The position numbers and the translations under genes are program-made. DNA of 38,248 bases from an uncultured Oscillospiraceae bacterium (GTDB taxonomy: Bacteria > Bacillota > Clostridia > Oscillospirales > Oscillospiraceae). Location: assembly GCA_934646175.1 (NCBI GenBank), contig CAKUEI010000004.1, forward strand, positions 1 through 38,248, written 5' to 3'. The notes under the pieces are model-generated. The model worked only from the letters and a program-made list of their open reading frames with translations. It was not told the DNA's origin and made no database searches. Shown in pieces: positions 8,292-16,972 of this stretch; within the stretch, counting starts at the first letter, position 1, and each line of letters opens with the position of its first letter.

Positions 8292-10376
8292 ATGCTCGAA
8301 CTTCTTTCCCCCGCCGGGTCTCCGGAGGCGGTCACCGCCGCCGTCCAGAGTGGCGCCGATGCCATCTATCTCGGATACGGTTCCTATAACGCCCGCCGCA
8401 ATGCGAAAAACTTCACGGAAGAGGAGTTTGCGGCGGCGGTTTCTTACTGCCATCTGCGGGATGTAAAGGTTTACCTCACCCTGAACACCCTGCTCACCGA
8501 CCGGGAGTTGCCCGCCGCTGCCGAACAGGCCGCCCGCGCTGCCCAGCTGGGGGTGGACGCCGTACTGGTGCAGGACCTGGGCCTTGCCCGCGCCCTGCGG
8601 CAGACCGTTCCCTCCCTGCCGCTGCACGCCTCCACCCAGCTTTCCGTCCACAATCTGGACGGGGTGAAGGCCGCCGCCGATCTGGGCTTCACCCGGGTGG
8701 TCCTGGCCCGGGAGCTTTCCCGGAAGGATCTGGACCTTATCTGCACCCGCTCCCCCATTGAGACCGAGGTCTTCGCCCACGGCGCTTTGTGTATGTGCTT
8801 CAGCGGCCAGTGTGAGATGTCCGCCCTCATCGGCTCCCGCAGCGGCAACCGCGGCCTGTGCGCCCAGCCCTGCCGTTTGCAGTATGGTTTTGGTCGCCGG
8901 GCGGATGCCTATCCGCTTTCTTTGAAGGATCTCTCCCTGGCCTCACATATCCACGAACTCAAAAAGCTGGGGGTCACCTGCCTGAAAATTGAAGGACGCA
9001 TGAAGCGCCCGGAGTACGTGGCTGTGGTCACCTCCATCTATTCCTCCCTCATCCGCGAGGACCGCCTCCCCACAGAAAAGGAACTGCACGACCTGCAGGA
9101 GGCGTTTTCCCGCCAAGGCTTTACCGACGGGTACTTCACCGGTCACACCGGTCCCCATATGTTCGGCACCCGCACCCAGCAATCGGAGCCGTCGGCCCTC
9201 TTTGCCGCCGCCCGCGCCGCGTATGAGGACGGCTCCGCCCGTCGGGTAAGCGTAAACTTTTACGCCCTCATCCGGAAGGACGAGCCCGCCCAGGTAGCGG
9301 TGGAGGACCCCTCTTACGGCCTGTTCCGCGCCGCCGGCCCCGTGCCGGAGCCGGCCCGGAATCACCCCCTCACCCGCAGCGCGGTGGAGGCGCAGCTTTC
9401 CCGCACCGGCGGCACCCCCTTCCGCGTTCAGTCCGTGAAGGCCGCGGTGGAGGAGGGGCTTTCCCTCCCCCTTTCCGCCCTGAACGCCCTCCGGAGGGAC
9501 GTGCTGGAACAGCTTTCCGCGGCCCGTCAGGCCCTGCCCGACCGCCCCGCCGTCCCCTTCAAGCCCGGCATCCGCTATGAAAACGAGAAGACCCCTCCGG
9601 CCTTCACTGTTTCCCTCCGCCGGTATCATCAGCTGTCGGACGACCTTCTTTCCCTTGCCCCCGCCCGGCTTTACCTCCCGGTGGAAGAGCTTGCCGCCCA
9701 TCCGGAGGCCGCCGAGCGCTGCAAGGCATCCGACGTCCCCCTCTGCGTCACCCTGCCCCGGGTGGTGCTGGACACCGAGCGGCCGCAGCTTCTCTCCCTT
9801 CTGGACGCAGCCGCTGCCTGCGGCGTAGGGGAGGTACTCACCGGCGACCTGGGTCTTGCCCGTCTGGCGCAGGAGAAGGGCTTCACTCTTCGGGGGGACT
9901 TCGGCCTTCCCGTGTTCAACAGCCAGACGGAGAAAGAGCTGAAGCGCCTTTTCTTCGCTTCGGTCACTGCCTCCTTCGAGCTGAAATTCCCCCAGATCCG
10001 CGACCTTTCCAAGGCGGTGGAGACCGAGCTCATCGTCTATGGCCGCCTTCCCCTCATGATCACCCAGAACTGCGTGATCAAATCGGCTACCGGCCAGTGC
10101 AGCTGTGAAAAGCAGCCGGAGCTGACCGACCGTTTGGGCGAGCATTTCCCCGTGGTAAAAGCCTTCGGCTGCCGCAGCGAGATCTTGAACGGCAAGCAGC
10201 TTTTCCTTGCCGACAAGCAGGCGGACTGGACCCATCTGGGCATCCGCTACGCCCGTCTTTCCTTCACGACGGAGTCCACCCCCGAGTGCGCCGCCGTCTT
10301 CCGGCGGTACCGCGGCGTGGGCCGCTCCGCCCCGAAAGCCTTCACCCGCGGTCTTTATTACCGCGGCGTGGAATGA
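8292..10376 (+). CDS. U32 peptidase-family protein, RlhA-like (rRNA/tRNA hydroxylation)
   Basis: The 694-residue protein begins with the U32 signature (ELLSPAGSPEAV, GADAIYLG) and carries the family's cysteine group at C167, C169, C174, C190 and C194, plus LKIEGRMKRPEYVA. A long C-terminal extension (from about 430) corresponds to DUF3656, found in RlhA, which hydroxylates 23S rRNA C2501 in E. coli; TrhP, the tRNA hydroxylase, lacks it. The classical 'collagenase' label is therefore probably misleading, and I favour a prephenate-dependent RNA hydroxylation role with an Fe-S cluster on the cysteines. The ATG at 8292 has GGAG eight bases upstream. It opens the rlhA-like-dut-maf-mre block, 25 bases before dut. 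Confidence 0.88.
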   Translation: MLELLSPAGSPEAVTAAVQSGADAIYLGYGSYNARRNAKNFTEEEFAAAVSYCHLRDVKVYLTLNTLLTDRELPAAAEQAARAAQLGVDAVLVQDLGLARALRQTVPSLPLHASTQLSVHNLDGVKAAADLGFTRVVLARELSRKDLDLICTRSPIETEVFAHGALCMCFSGQCEMSALIGSRSGNRGLCAQPCRLQYGFGRRADAYPLSLKDLSLASHIHELKKLGVTCLKIEGRMKRPEYVAVVTSIYSSLIREDRLPTEKELHDLQEAFSRQGFTDGYFTGHTGPHMFGTRTQQSEPSALFAAARAAYEDGSARRVSVNFYALIRKDEPAQVAVEDPSYGLFRAAGPVPEPARNHPLTRSAVEAQLSRTGGTPFRVQSVKAAVEEGLSLPLSALNALRRDVLEQLSAARQALPDRPAVPFKPGIRYENEKTPPAFTVSLRRYHQLSDDLLSLAPARLYLPVEELAAHPEAAERCKASDVPLCVTLPRVVLDTERPQLLSLLDAAAACGVGEVLTGDLGLARLAQEKGFTLRGDFGLPVFNSQTEKELKRLFFASVTASFELKFPQIRDLSKAVETELIVYGRLPLMITQNCVIKSATGQCSCEKQPELTDRLGEHFPVVKAFGCRSEILNGKQLFLADKQADWTHLGIRYARLSFTTESTPECAAVFRRYRGVGRSAPKAFTRGLYYRGVE

Positions 10377-10401
10377 CTCTGCCCCACAGGAGGTACTATT
10401 C

Positions 10402-10845
10402 ATGCATCCCACCGTACTCTTCAAGCGGCTGGACCCCCGGGCACAGCTCCCGCGATACCAGACTCCCGGCGCCGCCGCCATGGACCTGCATGCTCTGCTG
10501 GATTCCCCCCTCACCATCGCCCCCCGGCAGTTGGTCAGCGTCCCCACCGGCCTTGCCATGGCTCTTCCGGACGAGAACTGGGTGGCCCTCATTCTGGCCC
10601 GCAGCGGATTGGGCATCAAGCACGGCGTTTCCCCCTCCAACTGCGTCGGCGTCATTGACAGCGACTACCGCGGTGAGCTGAAGGTGGGCCTTACCAATTT
10701 TTCCGACACGCCCTATACCATCCAGCCCGGCGACCGGTTTGCCCAGCTCATGATCCTCCCTGTGGCGCAGGCCGTGGTGGAAGAGCGGGAGGAGCTTCCC
10801 ACCACCCTTCGGGGGGAAGGTGGCTTCGGCTCCACCGGCGTATAA
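10402..10845 (+). CDS. dut: dUTP diphosphatase
   Basis: This trimeric all-beta enzyme hydrolyses dUTP to dUMP, keeping uracil out of DNA and feeding dTMP synthesis. At 147 residues it shows the five Dut motifs: AAMDLHA (I), LARSGLGIKHGV (II), GVIDSDYRGELKV (III, with the uracil-pocket Tyr and catalytic Asp), PGDRFAQLMI (IV) and the C-terminal Gly-rich RGEGGFGSTGV (V). The frame stays open upstream, but the ATG at 10402 is the start because AGGAGG sits nine bases before it and the protein then has family length. It lies 25 bases after the U32 gene and 44 before maf. Confidence 0.96.
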   Translation: MHPTVLFKRLDPRAQLPRYQTPGAAAMDLHALLDSPLTIAPRQLVSVPTGLAMALPDENWVALILARSGLGIKHGVSPSNCVGVIDSDYRGELKVGLTNFSDTPYTIQPGDRFAQLMILPVAQAVVEEREELPTTLRGEGGFGSTGV

Positions 10846-10889
10846 GGCCGTATTCCATTTTCCGTTTCACTGAAAGGTGGTTTTTCATT

Positions 10890-11495
10890 ATGGAGATCAT
10901 TCTCGCCTCCGGCTCCCCCCGCAGGAAGGAGCTTCTCTCCCTCATGGGGCTTTCCTCCTTCCGGGTGGCCGTTTCCGATTTTGACGAATCCTCCGTGGGC
11001 GCCCTTCCCCCGCAGCAGCTGGTGGAAACCCTGTCCCGCGGCAAAGCCGGGGCCGTGCAGGCCCTGCCCGGAAATGCAAGCGCTCTCATTCTGGCGGCGG
11101 ACACCGTGGTGGCGCTGGATGACACGGTCCTGGGCAAGCCTCACAGCGAGGAAGAGGCCGCGGCCATGCTTCGCGCCCTCTCCGGCCGCACCCACCGGGT
11201 CTATACCGGCTTCACCGTCCTCTCCCCTGAGCGGGCGGAAACGGGCAGCGAGTGTACCCTCGTCACCTTCCGCCCCTTAACGGAGAAGGAGATCGTCCAT
11301 TACGTGGCCACCGGTGAGCCCATGGACAAGGCGGGGGCCTACGGCATTCAGGGCATCGGCGGCCAACTCATCGAGGGCATCACCGGCGACTTTTTTAACG
11401 TCATGGGTCTTCCCATCTGCCGTCTGGCCTCCGTGCTCCGCTCCTTCGAGGTGGACCCGCTGGCCATGGCCGCCGAAAGGGGCGCCGCCCAATGA
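10890..11495 (+). CDS. maf: Maf-family nucleoside triphosphate pyrophosphatase
   Basis: Maf proteins hydrolyse non-canonical or modified nucleoside triphosphates (dTTP/UTP class) and overproduction can block septation. The 201 residues contain the N-terminal LASGSPRRKELL signature, the catalytic-Asp segment AADTVVALDDTVLGKP, and YGIQGIGGQLIEGITGDFFNVMGLP near the C-terminus. The ATG at 10890 is preceded by AAAGGTGG. Its stop overlaps the mreC start in an ATGA, so maf and mreC are translationally coupled. The maf-mreC-mreD order is widely conserved in Firmicutes. Confidence 0.95.
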   Translation: MEIILASGSPRRKELLSLMGLSSFRVAVSDFDESSVGALPPQQLVETLSRGKAGAVQALPGNASALILAADTVVALDDTVLGKPHSEEEAAAMLRALSGRTHRVYTGFTVLSPERAETGSECTLVTFRPLTEKEIVHYVATGEPMDKAGAYGIQGIGGQLIEGITGDFFNVMGLPICRLASVLRSFEVDPLAMAAERGAAQ

Positions 11496-12334
11496 AGGAC
11501 TTTCTCCGCCATAACGGCGGTCTTGTGCTGTTGGTGGCCGTTCTGCTGGCTGTGGCCACCGCCCTCGGTTCCGTCCTTCTGGGGGGCAGCTCCAACCCCA
11601 TTTCCAACGCGTGGGGCGTGATCACCTCCCCCATCCGCGGCGGTGTCAACTCCTTCCTCACCTGGGTGGAGGACCGGTACGATTACGCCTTCCGCTATGA
11701 AGCGTTGAAGGAAGAAAACCAGCGGCTGAAGGAAGAAAACGCCCAGCTGCAGAAGGATGCCCGGGAGGGGCAGGCCGCCGCCCAGGAAAACGAGCGGCTG
11801 CGCGATCTTCTGGGCCTTGCCCAGAAACGCAGCGACTTACAGATGGAGTCCGCCAACGTCTCCTCCTACGGTTCCTCCAACTGGGAATCCACCCTTACCC
11901 TCTCCAAGGGCACCAACTGCGGCATCGAGGTGGGCGACTGCGTCATCACCTCCACCGGTGCCCTGGTGGGCGTGGTCAGCGAGGTGGGCTATAACTTCTG
12001 CTCCGTTTCCACCGTGGTGGACGCAGGGCTGGAAATGGGCGGTCTCATCTCCCGCACCTCCGCTGCCGGCATTCTGGAGGGCGACTTCTCCCTCATGGAA
12101 GAAAGCCGTCTGAAGCTCTCCTACCTCCCCGAGGATACGGATTTCATCGCTGGGGACGAAGTGGTCACCTCCGGCATGGGCGGCACGTACCCCTCCGGTC
12201 TTCTGGTGGGCTATGTGGAAGAGGTGCGGAATGACCCCTCCGGCATGACCCGGTACGCCGTCATTTCCCCCGCCGCAGAGCTGAATAAGCTCATCGAGGT
12301 CTTTGTCATCAAGGACTTCGATGTCATTGAATAA
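11492..12334 (+). CDS. mreC: rod shape-determining protein MreC
   Basis: MreC is a bitopic membrane protein that connects cytoplasmic MreB with the elongation peptidoglycan synthases. In 280 residues it has a short cytoplasmic N-terminus, one membrane segment (about 10-31), a coiled coil (about 68-108, heptads such as LKEENQRLKEENAQLQ), and the paired beta-barrel domain with GVVSEVG and the GLLVGYVEEV stretch. The ATG overlaps the maf stop by four bases. It is followed by mreD and PBP2, the standard elongasome order. Confidence 0.96.
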   Translation: MKDFLRHNGGLVLLVAVLLAVATALGSVLLGGSSNPISNAWGVITSPIRGGVNSFLTWVEDRYDYAFRYEALKEENQRLKEENAQLQKDAREGQAAAQENERLRDLLGLAQKRSDLQMESANVSSYGSSNWESTLTLSKGTNCGIEVGDCVITSTGALVGVVSEVGYNFCSVSTVVDAGLEMGGLISRTSAAGILEGDFSLMEESRLKLSYLPEDTDFIAGDEVVTSGMGGTYPSGLLVGYVEEVRNDPSGMTRYAVISPAAELNKLIEVFVIKDFDVIE

Positions 12335-12366
12335 GTCTTTTTCTCCGGAAAGGGGGCGTGTCTTCC

Positions 12367-12885
12367 GTGACCCGTTATGATTTTTTCTGCAAATGGGCGC
12401 TTTATGCCATCGCCCTCATTCCCGCGCATATTCTGGAATTTGTGGTGTTCTCCCGCTTTCCCCTGTTCGGGGCCACCCCGCTGCTGCTCGTCGTCTCCGC
12501 TCTCTGCGTGGCCCTGCTGGAAGGCCCCGCGGGGGGTGCGGGCTTCGGACTTTTTACCGCGCTGGTGTGGAGCGCTTCCACCCCCGGGGACTCTGGCGGC
12601 ATCTTCGTGGTGCTCACCTTCCTGTGCTTTTTCGTGGGCCTTGCGTCCACCCGCTTTCTGCGGCAGAATTTTCTGGGGGCGCTGCTCTGCTCCGTCGTGG
12701 GCCTTGGCGTGTGGGAGGGGCTGCACATCGCCGTCCGCCTGTTCTCCCGGGTCTCATCCCCTGCGCCGCTGCTGCGCATTGCCCTGCCGGAATTTCTCGT
12801 CTCCCTCGCCTTTCTCGTGGTGCTTTACCCTCTGTTCCGGGCGGTGTACCAGAAGGTGGGCGGCGAGAAGCTGGCCAATTCCTGA
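12367..12885 (+). CDS. mreD: rod shape-determining protein MreD
   Basis: MreD is the multi-pass membrane component of the rod complex. The 172 residues are almost entirely hydrophobic helices, about five membrane segments, beginning VTRYDFFCKWALYAIALIP and ending in a short basic tail. Sequence identity across the family is low, so the call rests on topology, length and position between mreC and PBP2. A GTG at 12367, eleven bases after GGAAAGGGGG, is preferred over the GTG at 12358, which touches the ribosome binding site. Gap to mreC is 32 bases. Confidence 0.88.
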   Translation: MTRYDFFCKWALYAIALIPAHILEFVVFSRFPLFGATPLLLVVSALCVALLEGPAGGAGFGLFTALVWSASTPGDSGGIFVVLTFLCFFVGLASTRFLRQNFLGALLCSVVGLGVWEGLHIAVRLFSRVSSPAPLLRIALPEFLVSLAFLVVLYPLFRAVYQKVGGEKLANS

Positions 12886-12924
12886 TTTTCTTTTTCCACA
12901 CCCTTCCGGAAAGGAGGCAGTCCT

Positions 12925-15021
12925 TTGGAACCCAAACAGGCCCGCCGTGTCAACCTTGTGCTTTTGATCTTCTTCGCCATTCTGGGCGTGTTCTTCTTCG
13001 TGCTGTACGGTCTTCAGATCGTCAATGGTGCGGATTATCTGGCCCAGTCCCAGCGCCGCATCTCCGCCACCGAAACGGTGGAGGCCGCTCGCGGCCCCAT
13101 TCTGGACCGGTACGGCCGCGTTCTGGTCACCAACCGCACCACCTATCAGGTCACGCTGGACTCCTCCCGCATGGGCAAGGTGGAAGAACGCAATGCCACC
13201 CTGCTTCAGCTGATCTCCATCTGCCGGACGCAGGGTGTGGAGTGGACCGACACCCTGCCCATCTCTTCCTCCGCTCCCTTTTCCTTCACCACTGACACAC
13301 CGTACTCCTATATCTCCACCTCTGACAACGGCTCCGCCTCCGTGGTGCAGACCCGACTGGGCAAACTCACGGAAAAGATGAAGGGCTGGGACAGCTCCGA
13401 CTCTGCTTCCGACCTTCTTGCCCATATGCGGGAAAGCTGGGAGATCGGGGAGGATGTCTCCGACGAAGATGCCCGCGCCCTCTGCGGCGTTTTGTACGAG
13501 CTGTGGCTCCGCCGCCGGGAGATCACATGGAACGAATACGTCTTCGCCTCCGATGTGGATATTGCCTTCATCACCGCAGTGAAGGAGCAGGGTCTTCCCG
13601 GCGTCAGCATCGACCCCGTCACCGTCCGGCAGTACAACACGAAGTACGCCGCCCACCTACTGGGGCAAGTTGGTGTCATCAACCCCGATGAATGGGAGTA
13701 CTATAAGACCCAGAACGGCTATAGCATGAATGATACCGTGGGCAAGAACGGAGCAGAAAAGGCCTTTGAATCCTATCTGAAGGGCACCGCCGGCACCCGC
13801 GTCATCGAGACCGACACCTCCGGCAAGGTGGTGGGCGAAACCTGGCTCACCGATTCCGAGACCGGGGAAGAGCTTTCTCCCCAGCCCGGCGGCAGCGTCA
13901 TCCTGACGCTGGACATCGACCTGCAGGGTGCGGTGGAGGATTCTCTGGCCGCCCGCATCCCGAAGCTCTCCAGCGGCCACGCCCAGGGCGGTGCCGCCGT
14001 GGTGCTGGACGTCAACACCAGCGAGGTGTTGGCCTGCGCCAGCTACCCCACCTATAACCTCGCCACCTATTCGCAGGATTACCCCACGCTGTCCAAAAAC
14101 CCCCTGAACCCATACCTGAACCGGGCGCTGCAGGGTCTTTATCCCCCTGGCTCCACCTTCAAAATGGTCACCGCCGTGGCCGGTCTTGAGGAGGGACTCA
14201 TCACCCCCTCCACCAAAATTCTGGACACCGGCCGCTACACCTACTATAAGGACTATCAGCCCCAATGCTGGTACTTCCGCCAGCATCACCGCACCCACGG
14301 GTGGGAGACCGTCAGCACCGCCCTGCGGGATTCCTGCAACGTCTTCTTCTACGATGTGGGCCGCCGGGTGGGCATCGACCGCTTAAACGATTACGCCCGC
14401 CACTTCGGCCTCGGCGAGGCCACGGGCATCGAGCTTCCGGAAAAAAGCGGCGTTCTGGCCGGGCCGGACTATACCGAAGGCGTTTTGGGCCAGAAGTGGA
14501 ACGAAGGCTCCACCCTCCCCGCCGCCATCGGGCAGGAGAACAACCAGTTCACCCCCATCCAGCTTGCAAACTACGTGGCCACGCTGGTAAACGGCGGCAC
14601 CCGCCACTCCGTCCATCTGCTGCGCGCCGTCAAGTCCTTTGACTATTCCGAGACTCTCATGACCTACGAGCGCACCGTTCAGAGCACCCTGGACATCAGC
14701 AGCAAAAACCTGAACGCCGTCAAGTACGGCATGTTCATGGTGGCAAACGACGGTTCCCCCTCCAAGTACTTTGAGGGGCTGCCCGTCACGGTGGGCGCCA
14801 AGACCGGCTCCGCTCAGGTCACCGGCAATGAGGATTCCAACGCCGTGTTCGTCTGTTTTGCCCCCTATGAGAACCCGGAGATCGTGATCTCCATCGTGGT
14901 GGAGCAGGGCGGCTCCGGCTCCGAGCTGGCCGCCATCGCCGCGGATATCCTCTCTGCCTACTTCTCCTCCGAGCACACCACATCCTCCGGAATCGCCCAG
15001 GAAAACACCCTTCTGCCCTGA
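12925..15021 (+). CDS. class B penicillin-binding protein 2 (elongation transpeptidase)
   Basis: This membrane-anchored D,D-transpeptidase cross-links wall peptides during elongation. Of 698 residues, an N-terminal membrane segment (about 11-30) is followed by the pedestal domain (ARGPILDRYGRVL) and the transpeptidase domain with S410-TFK, S470-C-N472 and K626-TG. All three catalytic motifs are intact. The start is a TTG at 12925, supported by AAGGAGG at 12911-12917 seven bases upstream. Position right after mreC-mreD marks it as the PBP2/MrdA-type enzyme of the rod complex rather than the division enzyme FtsI. No partner RodA is in the window. Confidence 0.94.
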   Translation: MEPKQARRVNLVLLIFFAILGVFFFVLYGLQIVNGADYLAQSQRRISATETVEAARGPILDRYGRVLVTNRTTYQVTLDSSRMGKVEERNATLLQLISICRTQGVEWTDTLPISSSAPFSFTTDTPYSYISTSDNGSASVVQTRLGKLTEKMKGWDSSDSASDLLAHMRESWEIGEDVSDEDARALCGVLYELWLRRREITWNEYVFASDVDIAFITAVKEQGLPGVSIDPVTVRQYNTKYAAHLLGQVGVINPDEWEYYKTQNGYSMNDTVGKNGAEKAFESYLKGTAGTRVIETDTSGKVVGETWLTDSETGEELSPQPGGSVILTLDIDLQGAVEDSLAARIPKLSSGHAQGGAAVVLDVNTSEVLACASYPTYNLATYSQDYPTLSKNPLNPYLNRALQGLYPPGSTFKMVTAVAGLEEGLITPSTKILDTGRYTYYKDYQPQCWYFRQHHRTHGWETVSTALRDSCNVFFYDVGRRVGIDRLNDYARHFGLGEATGIELPEKSGVLAGPDYTEGVLGQKWNEGSTLPAAIGQENNQFTPIQLANYVATLVNGGTRHSVHLLRAVKSFDYSETLMTYERTVQSTLDISSKNLNAVKYGMFMVANDGSPSKYFEGLPVTVGAKTGSAQVTGNEDSNAVFVCFAPYENPEIVISIVVEQGGSGSELAAIAADILSAYFSSEHTTSSGIAQENTLLP

Positions 15022-15045
15022 TCCTTCGGAAGGAGGTCACGCCCC

Positions 15046-16887
15046 ATGGAACCCATTTTCACCCATACCCCCTCCGGCGCCGTTCCCATGGGGGAGACTA
15101 TCTCTTTCACCCTCCGTCCCCTGCGGGCGGAGGGTTTTTCCGCCGTTTTTCTCACCCTTTCCTTCGAGCAGGACGGAGGGAGATCCGTCACGCTCCCCCT
15201 GTCCTGGGCCGGGCTCAATGGCGCGCATGAGCTTTTCTCCGCCTCCTGTTCCCTTCCGGCGGACTATACCGGGCTGGTGTGGTGTTCCCTCACCGCCGCC
15301 CGGTTGGATGGAAAGGAAACCTCCTTCGGTCCCTTCCAGCTCACGGTCTATGACGATTCCGAGGCCGTCCCCCGCTGGTTTGGCCGGGGCGTCACCTACC
15401 AGATCTTCCCCGACCGGTTCTGCCGCACCGCCGTTCCCGACTCCGCCGGGATGCCCGGTGACCGCACCGTACATGAAAACTGGAATGACCTTCCCGATTT
15501 TCTCCCCAACGAGCAGGGGGAGGTGCGCAACCGAGACTTCTTCGGCGGCAGTCTGGAGGGCATCCGGCGGAAGATCCCCTACCTGAAAACTCTAGGGGTG
15601 GAGACCGTTTACCTCTGCCCCATTTTCGAAGGGGCGGAAAATCACCGCTACGGCACCGGCGACTATGAGAAGGTCGATCCCATGCTGGGCACGGAAGCGG
15701 ACTTCCGCGCCCTTTGCGATGCCCTGCATAAAAACGGCATGAAGCTCATTCTGGATGGGGTCTTCAGCCATACGGGCTTCGTCAGTCGGTACTTTAACGG
15801 CGACGGGAGTTACCCCGATCCTGGTGCGGCCCAGTCGCAGGAAAGCCCCTATTATCCCTGGTACTCCTTCACCCATTGGCCGGACGGCTACGACAGCTGG
15901 TGGGGGGTCTATTCCCTCCCCACCGTCCGCAAGCTGGAGCCGTCCTACCTTGACTACATCGTCCGGGATAAAAACAGCATCATCCGCCGCTGGCTGCGGG
16001 CGGGGGCGGACGGCTGGCGGCTGGACGTGGCGGACGAACTGCCCGATGAATTCATTTTCGCCCTTCACGCCGCCGTTCGGGAAGAAAAGCCGGACGCCGT
16101 CCTTCTGGGCGAGGTGTGGGAAGACGGCAGCAATAAGATCGCCTACGGCGTCCGCCGCAGGCACCTCTGGGGCCGCCATCTGGACAGCGTGATGAACTAC
16201 CCCCTGCGGAACGCCTTATTTGCCTCCATTGCCGCAAAGAACTGGTCCCATCTTGCCCAAAATGAGGCCGCACTGGCCCAAAATTACCCGCTCTTCGCCC
16301 GGCAGAACAGCATGAATTTTCTCGGAACCCACGATACTGTCCGCGTCCTCTCCGCCTTGGGCGCTCTGCTGACCCCACCGCCGGCGGAAAAGGTCCAGCG
16401 GGCAAATTATGCCCTCCCGCCGGAATTCTCTTCTCCCGCCCGGGCACTGGTGCGCATCGCCGCCGCCGTTCTGTACGCCCTCCCCGGCTCCCCCACCCTT
16501 TATTACGGGGACGAGTGGGGCCTTGAGGGGTTCGAGGACCCATTGAACCGGAAAACCATCCCCTGGGGCACCCCCATCGACCCCCTTTATGCCTGGTTCT
16601 GCGCCCTCGGCGCCCTGCGGGCGCAAAACGCCCCCCTTCGCCGGGGTGGGCTGCACTTTCTCTGCGCCGACGGGCCGCTTCTTGCCTTCTGCCGCACCGA
16701 CGGGGCGGAAGGGGTCCTTTGCTGCGCCAATCTGGACGACATTTCCCGGGAAGTGCCCCTTCCCGACGAATTCACGCCCCAAGCTGTCCTTTGGGGCGAG
16801 GCGGAGATCACCGACCTGGGCCTTCCCGTGCTGTCTCCCTGCTCCGCCGCTCTTTTTTCTCTCCCTTTTCCGCCGGAAAACACTTGA
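15046..16887 (+). CDS. GH13 alpha-glycosidase (neopullulanase/cyclomaltodextrinase-like)
   Basis: This 613-residue enzyme hydrolyses alpha-glucans in the cytoplasm; no signal peptide is visible. An N-terminal beta-sandwich (about 1-105) precedes the TIM barrel, which opens with GVTYQIFPDRF. Catalytic residues are all present: nucleophile D327 in GWRLDVADE, acid/base E356 in LLGEVWED, and D430 in FLGTHDT; the ILDGVFSHTG region is conserved too. A C-terminal beta domain ends at the stop. The ATG at 15046 has GGAAGGAGG upstream and lies 24 bases after PBP2, so it is probably transcribed with the mre genes although its job is unrelated. Exact substrate (maltodextrin, cyclodextrin, pullulan) cannot be decided. 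Confidence 0.9.
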   Translation: MEPIFTHTPSGAVPMGETISFTLRPLRAEGFSAVFLTLSFEQDGGRSVTLPLSWAGLNGAHELFSASCSLPADYTGLVWCSLTAARLDGKETSFGPFQLTVYDDSEAVPRWFGRGVTYQIFPDRFCRTAVPDSAGMPGDRTVHENWNDLPDFLPNEQGEVRNRDFFGGSLEGIRRKIPYLKTLGVETVYLCPIFEGAENHRYGTGDYEKVDPMLGTEADFRALCDALHKNGMKLILDGVFSHTGFVSRYFNGDGSYPDPGAAQSQESPYYPWYSFTHWPDGYDSWWGVYSLPTVRKLEPSYLDYIVRDKNSIIRRWLRAGADGWRLDVADELPDEFIFALHAAVREEKPDAVLLGEVWEDGSNKIAYGVRRRHLWGRHLDSVMNYPLRNALFASIAAKNWSHLAQNEAALAQNYPLFARQNSMNFLGTHDTVRVLSALGALLTPPPAEKVQRANYALPPEFSSPARALVRIAAAVLYALPGSPTLYYGDEWGLEGFEDPLNRKTIPWGTPIDPLYAWFCALGALRAQNAPLRRGGLHFLCADGPLLAFCRTDGAEGVLCCANLDDISREVPLPDEFTPQAVLWGEAEITDLGLPVLSPCSAALFSLPFPPENT

Positions 16888-16912
16888 CATCCGGCGGAAA
16901 TCCTTTTATCCT
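16884..16912 (+). promoter_or_regulatory. sigma-A-type promoter of the DUF169/MarR redox cluster
   Basis: A consensus TTGACA (16884-16889), 17-base spacer, and TATCCT (16907-16912). The -35 overlaps the stop codon of the GH13 gene, so the redox cluster has its own promoter inside the end of the preceding gene. The first start codon follows 60 bases after the -10. Confidence 0.8.
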
Positions 16913-16918
16913 AAATTC

Positions 16919-16930
16919 GTAACCTGTTAC
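16919..16930. promoter_or_regulatory. palindromic operator candidate GTAAC-CT-GTTAC
   Basis: A 5-2-5 inverted repeat lies six bases after the -10, covering the expected transcription start. That is a classical repressor position, and the downstream gene at 17809 encodes a MarR regulator, so autoregulation is likely. A related AAC-AT-GTT palindrome occurs at 18252-18259 upstream of the C_GCAxxG_C_C gene. Binding is inferred, not shown. Confidence 0.5.
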
Positions 16931-16972
16931 ATATTTTTGTCTACCCGTATCTTGGAAAGGAGGAACCCCCGC

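Noticed and set aside
12393..13295. Alternative rightward frame across mreD and the start of PBP2
   Set aside because: Arg/Gly/His-rich out-of-frame translation overlapping two conserved elongasome genes.
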